DNA from: Candidatus Aenigmatarchaeota archaeon
GTDB lineage: Archaea > Aenigmatarchaeota > Aenigmatarchaeia > QMZP01 > QMZT01
Direction of reading: 5' to 3'
Assembly: GCA_030634615.1 (NCBI GenBank)
Contig: DAOWAL010000047.1
Span: 1 to 8,558, forward strand
DNA: 8,558 nucleotides
Made by a program: the position numbers and the translations under genes. The notes under the pieces were generated by a model that searched no databases, had not been told where the DNA came from, and saw only the letters and a list, made by a program, of their open reading frames with translations. Positions within the stretch are counted from its first letter, which is position 1. Each line of letters opens with the position of its first letter. Of this stretch, positions 1-6,700 are shown piece after piece.

Positions 1-1
1 C

Positions 2-451
2 ACGACAGAGGGAATAGTTTTCGGCATTGCCATATCACTTAGGATGTTTTGTATACTTTTTTCGCTTTCTTTGCTCATGCTTACGACAAAGCAAAAAGAT
101 ATTATGGAATCCTTGGGAAATTTTTTACCGAAGGAAATTTCATTTTCACTTTCAACAGCCTTTCGTTTCATCCCTATCTTGGAAAAAGAGACAAAAAGTA
201 TAATGATTGCACAGCAGACGAGGGGTTATTCGAAAAGAAATTTAAAAAAGCTGACCGTACATTTTCCTGTAATCGTTCCCCTTCTTTCAAAATCTTTGGG
301 AATGGCAAGGACTCTTGCAATATCCGTCGAATCCAGAGGCTTTGGCAGGGCAAAAACAAAGTATAATATTAAAATGAAATATTATGACTGGATAGTTATC
401 TGTGTAACGTTTTTGTTTAACGTGTATCTTTACCTTTTTTATTCCGCGTAG
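2..451 (+). CDS. EcfT/CbiQ-type ECF transporter transmembrane subunit, 3' part (5' end outside window)
   Basis: This is the C-terminal 149 residues of an energy-coupling-factor transporter T subunit, the membrane scaffold that couples the cytoplasmic ABC ATPases to a substrate-binding S component for vitamin or metal uptake. The frame is open to the window edge, so the first ATG at 44 is internal; codons from position 2 read TTEGIVFGIAISLRMF, typical EcfT membrane sequence. The region with L-P-K-E followed by AFRFIPILEKE matches the family's pattern before the coupling helices. Both coupling motifs are present: QQTRG (family form A-R-G, here T-R-G with the arginine kept) and ESRGFGRAKTK. A final hydrophobic segment (IVICVTFLFNVYLYLFY) is the last membrane helix. 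Full-length family members are about 250 residues, so roughly 100 are missing. The substrate cannot be told without the S component. The 3' end overlaps the convergent rli gene by 13 bp. Confidence 0.88.
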   Translation, partial: TTEGIVFGIAISLRMFCILFSLSLLMLTTKQKDIMESLGNFLPKEISFSLSTAFRFIPILEKETKSIMIAQQTRGYSKRNLKKLTVHFPVIVPLLSKSLGMARTLAISVESRGFGRAKTKYNIKMKYYDWIVICVTFLFNVYLYLFYSA

Positions 452-2217
452 TAATACTGTCCTTTTTCTTTTTGCTCTTTGTCCTTTTGGGAATTGGACT
501 TATTCACCCTCGCTCTTCCTGTTTGCGGATCTCTTCTGAAAGTTATGTCAAGAGTTTTTAGAAAAGTGTTCATACCCTTTTCCATTTCGCATGGTGGATT
601 TCCTACACCATTCTTTCCACACTGCCCGTCAAATACCATTATCCTGTCAGATATGGAATCTATAATCTGAAGATCGTGATCAACAACAAATGCCGAAATT
701 TCCTTGGTTTCTATGTGATGACGTATGATTTTTGTCATCTTGAGCCTTTGTTCCACGTCAAGAAATGCAGATGGTTCATCAAGCACTAAAATTTCATGTT
801 CCTTACCAAGTGAGCATGCTATGAAAACTGCCTGCAATTCACCACCTGATAACTTGCCCATTGATTTTTCTAAGTTTCTTTCAATTCCAAATAAAGAAAG
901 AATTCTTTTAAATTCATCATTGTGTAGTTTATTTCCAATCATTAATTGAATATAATCCTTAACATCCAGATCTTCCTGACCATCTTCAAGTACAAGTCTC
1001 TGTGGTTTGTATGAAAGTTTCATTTTTACAAAATCGCCCTTATCAGCTTCCAGCTCGCCAACGAGCATACGTATGAATGTGGTTTTACCTATTCCATTAG
1101 GACCAAGAATTCCTATAACTTCTCCGCTGTAAACTTCACCTGTTTCTGTTCTTAGTGAAAAATCCTTGAAGGTTTTTTCAAAAGCTGAAAATTCCATGAA
1201 CAACTTGTTCTTACCAGTCGCTTTTGCTGATTTTGAAAATGTTATTGATTTATCCCTGAAACGTACATTCTCTTCTCTTATGTAACCATCAAGGTAAGTG
1301 TTTATACCAGTTCTTACACCATACGGATTTGATACAACACCGAATACCCCTGGTTTCCCGTATAGTATGTGTACATGATCGCTGAGATAATCGAGTATTG
1401 CGAGGTCATGTTCAACAACCATGACTTCACTGAATTCTGCCAGTCTTCGGATTTCCCTTGCAACATTCATTCTTTGCTTCACGTCAAGATAGCTTGACGG
1501 TTCATCGAAGAAATAAAAATTGTGTTTTTTCGATATTACTGCTGCTATTGCAAGAAGTTGTAATTCACCACCGGAAAGAGTTTTTACATCTTTATTCAAC
1601 ATCCCCTCCATCCCGAGGTCTGCAACGATCTTCTCATAACCTTCATGTTTGCTCAGCAAATCTTTGACAATTCCTTTCCACATATTTGGTATGAGATCTA
1701 CGTGTTGTGGTTTGTATGCTATTTCAATTTCCTTTTGTTTAAGCCTTTCTAAATAATCCTGAAGTTCAGTTCCCTTGAATTTTTCTATTATAAAACCCCA
1801 TGGAACTTTTTTGCTGAAAAGCCCCACATTTGGTTTCATACTTCCTGCGAGTATGTTAAGAACAGTTGTTTTACCAACACCATTTGGTCCAATGAGCCCG
1901 GTTACCATATTCTTTTTAGGAATCGGTAATCTGTACAATGCAAACTGATTTTTACCATATCTGTGTATAGGATCTTCATCAAGTTCTTTTGGTAGATTCA
2001 CAACAGATATTGCGTTGAAGCCAAGTTTGTCGCACGTCTTAACACAGAGACCACAGCCTATGCATAATTCTTCATTGAAAACAGGAAAACCATCTTCACC
2101 TTTTACAATGCACTCTTCTCCTGCCCTGTTTATAGGGCATGCGTCCATGCACTTGTACCCACAATTATTAAATCTGCAAAGATCCTTTTCGTGTACAACT
2201 ATTCTCTTTTTTGACAT
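439..2217 (-). CDS. rli1: ABCE1/Rli1 ribosome-recycling ATPase
   Basis: ABCE1 splits post-termination ribosomes into subunits together with release factor a/eRF1 or Pelota, using paired ATP sites and an iron-sulfur domain. Domain order over 592 residues: a double [4Fe-4S] ferredoxin-like domain (C14, C19, C23, C27 and C52, C55, C58, C62); ABC domain 1 with Walker A G110-T118, signature LSGGELQ at 214-220 and Walker B FYFFDE at 234-239; ABC domain 2 with Walker A 372-380, signature LSGGELQ at 456-462 and Walker B ending D480-E481. The tail QYYYAE is family-like. I chose the ATG at 2217 (MSKKRIVV) because it matches the conserved N-terminus, lies 10 bp after the KH gene stop, and has GTGAT at 2221-2225; an in-frame extension to 2244 would overlap the KH gene and lacks a Shine-Dalgarno sequence. 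Odd: the last cysteine of the second cluster is followed by D-K-L-G, not the usual proline. Confidence 0.97.
   Translation of the reverse strand: MSKKRIVVHEKDLCRFNNCGYKCMDACPINRAGEECIVKGEDGFPVFNEELCIGCGLCVKTCDKLGFNAISVVNLPKELDEDPIHRYGKNQFALYRLPIPKKNMVTGLIGPNGVGKTTVLNILAGSMKPNVGLFSKKVPWGFIIEKFKGTELQDYLERLKQKEIEIAYKPQHVDLIPNMWKGIVKDLLSKHEGYEKIVADLGMEGMLNKDVKTLSGGELQLLAIAAVISKKHNFYFFDEPSSYLDVKQRMNVAREIRRLAEFSEVMVVEHDLAILDYLSDHVHILYGKPGVFGVVSNPYGVRTGINTYLDGYIREENVRFRDKSITFSKSAKATGKNKLFMEFSAFEKTFKDFSLRTETGEVYSGEVIGILGPNGIGKTTFIRMLVGELEADKGDFVKMKLSYKPQRLVLEDGQEDLDVKDYIQLMIGNKLHNDEFKRILSLFGIERNLEKSMGKLSGGELQAVFIACSLGKEHEILVLDEPSAFLDVEQRLKMTKIIRHHIETKEISAFVVDHDLQIIDSISDRIMVFDGQCGKNGVGNPPCEMEKGMNTFLKTLDITFRRDPQTGRARVNKSNSQKDKEQKEKGQYYYAE
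455..487 (+). terminator. T-rich tract after the EcfT gene, candidate archaeal terminator
   Basis: Starting a few bases after the EcfT stop codon, the + strand carries a run of T-clusters (CCTTTTTCTTTTTG, then CTCTTTG and CCTTTTGG). Archaeal RNA polymerase can terminate on oligo-T tracts without a hairpin, and I see no hairpin here. The same bases encode the lysine/glutamate-rich C-terminal tail of rli on the other strand, so the tract may exist only for coding reasons. Low confidence. Confidence 0.35.
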
Positions 2218-2220
2218 TTC

Positions 2221-2225
2221 ATCAC
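2221..2225 (-). promoter_or_regulatory. Shine-Dalgarno GTGAT for rli
   Basis: GTGAT, the 3' part of the archaeal GGAGGTGAT consensus, ends 3 bases before the ATG at 2217. It supports that start over the in-frame upstream ATGs at 2235 and 2244, which have nothing similar ahead of them. Confidence 0.6.
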
Positions 2226-2227
2226 AT

Positions 2228-2725
2228 TTAACCATTTGCGACAATTGCTTTTTTACTAAACATGATATTTACAATTTCACCGAATGACGATTTTGACATT
2301 GGTATTTTTCTCCCTCTCGGTATCAGTACCTTTAGAATTTCTCCTTCAGGTGAATATATCACATTTATACCAACTATGGGAATTGGTGTTATTAATTTTT
2401 CAATAAACTCTTTCACATCACTACAATCTTCAACAACTCTTAAAGGCTTTCCAATGAGCTTTGATATTTTTTTTACCATAACACCCTTTTTCCCAATAAT
2501 TCTTGGACCATCGCCTTGTTTAGTTACTATTACAAGTATTTTTTCACCTTCGACAATTTTTTTTATTTCAACATCGGCAAGTGGTTTGAATTCTTTTGAT
2601 ATATTATTCAGTGTTTTCAATACCGTGATATCAATGTCTTTTACATCTCCTGATTCAACCTTCTTTTTACATGATATGCACATAATATCCGAATTTAGAC
2701 AAACATTACATATTGGACCCTTCAT
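2228..2725 (-). CDS. Zinc-ribbon plus KH-domain RNA-binding protein (NusA-KH-like)
   Basis: A 165-residue protein. A four-cysteine zinc ribbon opens it (C6-x2-C9, C16-x2-C19), followed by a linker of about 30 residues and a KH domain whose GxxG loop is the IIGKKG at 76-81, followed by a helix (VKKISKLIGK) that ends with a VVE strand as in NusA-type KH modules. The C-terminal 60 residues (PIPIVGINVIYSPEGE, then a basic patch IPRGRK) look like a second small RNA-binding lobe. KH/zinc-ribbon proteins of this build occur in archaea and are annotated as NusA-like; the RNA target is not known to me. Location next to rli suggests a translation or RNA-related role. The start at 2725 was preferred over the GTG at 2734 because that GTG is part of the Shine-Dalgarno GTGAT. 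The gap to rli is 10 bp. Confidence 0.85.
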   Translation of the reverse strand: MKGPICNVCLNSDIMCISCKKKVESGDVKDIDITVLKTLNNISKEFKPLADVEIKKIVEGEKILVIVTKQGDGPRIIGKKGVMVKKISKLIGKPLRVVEDCSDVKEFIEKLITPIPIVGINVIYSPEGEILKVLIPRGRKIPMSKSSFGEIVNIMFSKKAIVANG

Positions 2726-2729
2726 AAAA

Positions 2730-2734
2730 ATCAC
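2730..2734 (-). promoter_or_regulatory. Shine-Dalgarno GTGAT for the KH gene, containing the VanZ stop codon
   Basis: GTGAT sits 4 bases before the ATG at 2725. The TGA inside it is the stop codon of the upstream VanZ-like gene, so termination and re-initiation sites are fused. This decides against reading the GTG itself as the start. Confidence 0.6.
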
Positions 2735-3120
2735 TTTAATCTATTTGAGAAAAAAGTTTTAAATTTAAAACCTACAGCAGATCCAACACCTGATCCAGCA
2801 ACATCCACAAAAAAATCTATGTAATCTCCGGTTCTTTGTGGTACAAAAACCTGTATGAATTCACAAAGTCCACCGAAAAGGCCACAAGCAACAAACGGTA
2901 TTACAAAAACTTTCCACCCACGTGTATAATATCTTGCTATTCTGGTCGCGATGAGAGCATATAATACATATGCTATGAAATGCTCTATATCACCCATTCT
3001 AAGAACAGGCGGACCCATCATTTCAAGTGATGGCAATATCGAAAACCATAAAAGAAACAATGTTTCAAGAGCAAACAGTAATACATATGCTTCAAATCTT
3101 GCATCTTTTTTCTTTAGCAT
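2731..3120 (-). CDS. VanZ-like membrane protein
   Basis: A 129-residue protein with four predicted membrane helices (about 11-29, 43-60, 70-90, 101-118). The VanZ pattern is visible: GDIEHFIAYVLYAL at 43-56, then a Gly-rich helix leading into CEFIQVFVPQR (86-96), and GDYIDFFVDVAGSGVG (98-113), matching the family's E-x-x-Q-x-F-x-P-x-R followed by D and a closing small-residue helix. The family's usual Asn in the last helix motif appears replaced. VanZ of Enterococcus gives low-level teicoplanin resistance, but most family members, including archaeal ones, have no known function, so I make no resistance claim. The ATG follows directly on the TGA of the thioredoxin-fold gene; the purine-rich GGAAGGAAGGG just upstream probably serves as ribosome binding site. 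Its place between a secreted protein and an RNA-binding protein gives no further clue. Confidence 0.8.
   Translation of the reverse strand: MLKKKDARFEAYVLLFALETLFLLWFSILPSLEMMGPPVLRMGDIEHFIAYVLYALIATRIARYYTRGWKVFVIPFVACGLFGGLCEFIQVFVPQRTGDYIDFFVDVAGSGVGSAVGFKFKTFFSNRLK
2756..2771 (-). promoter_or_regulatory. 16-bp perfect A/T palindrome, candidate internal TATA element before KH-rli
   Basis: GTTTTAAATTTAAAAC reads the same on both strands and lies inside the last codons of the VanZ-like gene. On the minus strand it is centred about 38 bp from the KH start. A TATA box here would place transcription start near 2737, leaving a leader of about 12 nt that still contains the GTGAT site. It could equally be chance A/T richness in codons for a Phe/Lys-rich tail. 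Confidence 0.35.
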
Positions 3121-3792
3121 TCATTTTCCCTTCCTTCCATATGTCAGTGTTAAAGAAACAATCATTATTATGAAAACAACTGCAACACCTATCCAAATAG
3201 GAATGTTTTCCGGTTTTGTGGGTTCTTCAAATAAAGATTGAAAATTTATCTCAACAACATCTTCAGTAATTTTTTCATTATCATCATTTTCCGCTGGTTG
3301 TTTTTCGTCTGAAAAATCTTCAGGATTTGTCGGGTCTACTATTTCAAAGACCTGCGGGTTCCCTGGAAGAGATGCTGCTCCTGCACTGGCTGGCGGGATC
3401 GATCCGCTTGTAAGTGGACAATTACTTCCGTTCTCTGCTATGAGTTCCATTATCCTTGCCTCAGTGTTTTTAAAAATATCCGTCTTGTCGGCAAAATAAT
3501 CATTTTGTCCAAATAGTACGACAGGTACGTCTGACGATATACCATAGTTGTATTTGTATGCACCAAAAACATCCATGTTGCCGGGAACAGATACATCATA
3601 CTTTATTGCAGCGAGTACGTCAGAATACTCATTTATCAGACCTTCCATAAAGCTATCGGTTAGTACGCATCTATCTCCGCATGTACTTGCTGTGAAGTAA
3701 ACAACACATACTTCTTCTGCAGAAACAGTCGGTACGATTATTACAAATGTCAACAAAATTAACAGCAATTTTACGTTATTTTTTATCCCCAT
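3121..3792 (-). CDS. Secreted thioredoxin-fold protein with C-terminal membrane anchor
   Basis: A 223-residue protein. An N-terminal Sec signal (residues 1-25, ending VSA|EE) precedes a thioredoxin-like domain: strand VCVVYFTA, then STCGDRC (C38 and C42), a helix, and the loop DVPVVLFG with the cis-proline-like P90. The domain ends near residue 127 (NCPL, C125). A low-complexity acidic Pro/Asp/Glu/Asn linker (about 130-195) leads to one membrane helix (197-218) and a short basic tail, so the domain would sit outside the membrane. The active-site pair is C-x3-C where thioredoxins have C-x2-C, so redox activity is uncertain. The start overlaps the end of the vWA gene by 10 bp and has a strong GGAGGT site, which implies coupled translation. 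A role in disulfide handling of the cysteine-rich vWA protein is an inference. Confidence 0.75.
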   Translation of the reverse strand: MGIKNNVKLLLILLTFVIIVPTVSAEEVCVVYFTASTCGDRCVLTDSFMEGLINEYSDVLAAIKYDVSVPGNMDVFGAYKYNYGISSDVPVVLFGQNDYFADKTDIFKNTEARIMELIAENGSNCPLTSGSIPPASAGAASLPGNPQVFEIVDPTNPEDFSDEKQPAENDDNEKITEDVVEINFQSLFEEPTKPENIPIWIGVAVVFIIMIVSLTLTYGRKGK

Positions 3793-6700
3793 ATTTTAAC
3801 CTCCATTATAGCTGGCCCCCACATAGATGGAATCTGTGATATGAAATCTGAATTGAATTGCACATCTTCTGTTATTTCAAGATCAACAGGATTGTTCGAC
3901 GAACCGTCAGCATCTCCGGATGGTCCTGACGATGTCCTGTTCATGTTTGCAAATCCTGGGTTTAGGTCATTTATGAAATTCATTTTATCAAGGAGCTTCA
4001 TAAACCCGTTGTCGATGGAATCATTCTGTGGGTCAAATATATCATCCGGATCCGGTCCAATCTCGACTGTTACAGAACTTTCGGGTATGTTATCACCGTT
4101 TGCGTCATAATAAATTGTCGGTCTTGAACCTTTTGCTTTACTGAGTATGTCACTATATTCTGTGAGACTAACGCCCTTTACAGCAAGCGAATAAATAACC
4201 CTGTCGTCTGGTGAACCACCCTTTCCATCCAGCAATGAATCTTGCATACCTGTCCCTATCTTAAACGAATTGTTCCCTCCGGGATTGAGAAGATTAGCAG
4301 GGATTTGTATTATGTAAGGATCTCCGAGTGTTTCGTATTCATCAGAATAATTTCCAAGCCAGTAAACCCTTGTCCAGTTTTGTCCTGGGGTATTTGATGA
4401 ATTGACCCATAACCTGTCTGTCCAGTAGTAAGATGAATATGATGTTATTTTCGAATCAATTACCTCAACAGAAACTTCACCATCGCTCGGTATTACAAAC
4501 CATCCCTCTTTTGTTCCTGTCATGTTGTCCGTTATTAAAGTTTCACCTGATGATTCCCTGAACCTTGGCGATTCAAAGTTCATTGTAATTTCACCGTATT
4601 CTGCTGATCTGATATTTGGAGTGTAATTGAATGAAATGAACGAATCCGGATGTAATGTGTTATCCAGCGATATGTTTCCTGTAACATTGAAAATTTGAGC
4701 TGCAAATGTTGCATTCGCGATATCCTTTGCAATGCTTTTGTATATATCTTTGAGATCATCTGAATTTGAGCTGTTGTAAAATCTGTCACAATCTGGTATC
4801 CAACTGCTTGATGTGCAATTCCAACATGCAATTTCTTCAAGTGTAACAAGATCTGAAGCCGAACCGAACGCAACAACATATACTTCTATTCCATAATCCT
4901 CTCTTGCCTCGCATGTCAAATCTATTGCTTGTTGACTTCCTGAAACACCGCTTGGACAACTTGTTCCTGGTACACACCTATTTGCAAAACCATCGCTCAT
5001 GACAAGAATGGATTCGTATCTTTTCATCGTGGCATTCAATTCGAGATCAAACTTTGCATTGACAGCGTCATTATTTCTCATTTTAACTGCTATTACATTA
5101 TCACCTTCTCTGAAGTAAGATATGTTTACACGTATTGATTCCCTTACTTGTACATCGTCGATGTAATACCTTTCACTGTCCCAGCTGGATCTGGAACCAA
5201 ATCTTATTGTGAAATTATTTATCATGTTGTAAGGTGAAAGATCTATTTTATCATTAACATAATCATTGTAGTTGTCCTTTGAAATGTACTGTTTTACTCT
5301 CTGCCAAGTCCCATCCCATATCCATACATCTGAATATTCATTTGTTTCGATTGAGTCATCCCCCATCTTTTTCCAGTAAGAAAGTTGTAAGTTGCTTTTA
5401 CCACTAAGGTCAAGATGAGTTTCTGCATAACCATATAAATCCATATCCCTGAAAACAAGTACATCAGTCCCACTGTGTGCCGTGTAACTACCTTGGTTGG
5501 CCATTAAATATACTTCCTGCCCGCCGTCATCTATAAACCAGTTTCCTGGTGCTGAGTTAAGATCGTTTCCATTAACACTGTACGCCCCTGTACCATAATA
5601 GCTCTCAAAATCATCGTAAAATAAAACATCCCCTCTGTTCCAGTATTTCCCGTCGTGTTCTGTTGTCTCATTATCTATCCCATGTCCATTGAGGTCTTTT
5701 TCAGCATTGTCTTCAGACAGGACATAGAGTTCAACAAAGTCAAGATCTTTTAATTCTGTTATATTGAAATGCTTTCTGAAATAGTAGTTTCCTCCGTTAT
5801 TTTCTATGTCTGTTACAATGTTTGGTGAATAGGGTGAATTTTCAAATCCCAGTATTGCTTGACCTGCATCCCACCCTGAATCTGTATAGTTGTATTGTTT
5901 CCAGTCAGTATTATTTACATCTGGTGGATCAGATGACGGATAACTAGTATTGTATAACCACATTGACCCGGCAGGGATTAAAGCATCTACAATCTTTGAA
6001 GTTCTAATCATGTTAACAGCACTTGCTATACCGCACGATATGCAAGTATAACTACTGGGGGCATACCCATCTATTTGCGCTTCTAATGAAGTTGTATCAT
6101 TGCTAAGGGGGTGAATTTCGTCAATCCCTGTTGTATAACTAACAAGACCAACCCTGCTTCCATTATATTCCACCATTGTATTTACGAATTCTTTGTCAAC
6201 TTCTATTGCTACTTCTATTCTGTCTCTTTGGCATGGTGCAGGTGCATTACAATTACATGGGCCCGCAAGAGAATTAACATCGCATGTTGACATACTACCT
6301 GAGATATCTGTTATTAAAACAGAATCACTTGCACCTTCACCACTCGTGAAAGCGAATGTTTCAGTTCCGAATCTTATTGGTATTGTTGCATTACTCAAAA
6401 CATCTATTAGATTTGCCTTTCCGCCAAAAATTTGTGAAATATTGTAATCGGGTATTGTTATAGTCTGTTCACCTGTTGCATTACTGTTGTAAATTTCCTC
6501 GCCGCCTATTGAAAAATAAACCGGTATTGACATTTCGTTTAGTGTAAGATTGTTGAAATAGTGCAGATACACTGTTATATTTTGCAGTGTTCCAGGAACG
6601 TAAAAAGATGAATACAGATTTAATATGCCATTTATTCCAGGGAAATAATAATATCCAGTTCTTGTGTTCCCTGTGTATACGTATTCTCCTTCTGTTAGTT

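Noticed and set aside
49..366. 105-codon frame overlapping the EcfT gene on the same strand
   Set aside because: The other frame carries the EcfT motifs through to its stop; this one is a shadow without recognisable features.
2262..2762. 166-codon open frame on the + strand opposite the KH gene
   Set aside because: It is antisense to a gene with clear zinc-ribbon and KH motifs; its product is a low-information Ile/Phe/Ser/Thr-rich string, and it has no ribosome binding site.
2731..3120. VanZ-like gene as an antibiotic-resistance determinant
   Set aside because: Family similarity only. There are no vanHAX-type genes nearby, and archaea lack the peptidoglycan target, so no resistance role is claimed.
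4580..4879. 99-codon frame inside the vWA gene on the same strand
   Set aside because: The vWA frame is uninterrupted and carries domain motifs across this stretch, so there is no sign of a frameshift or nested gene.
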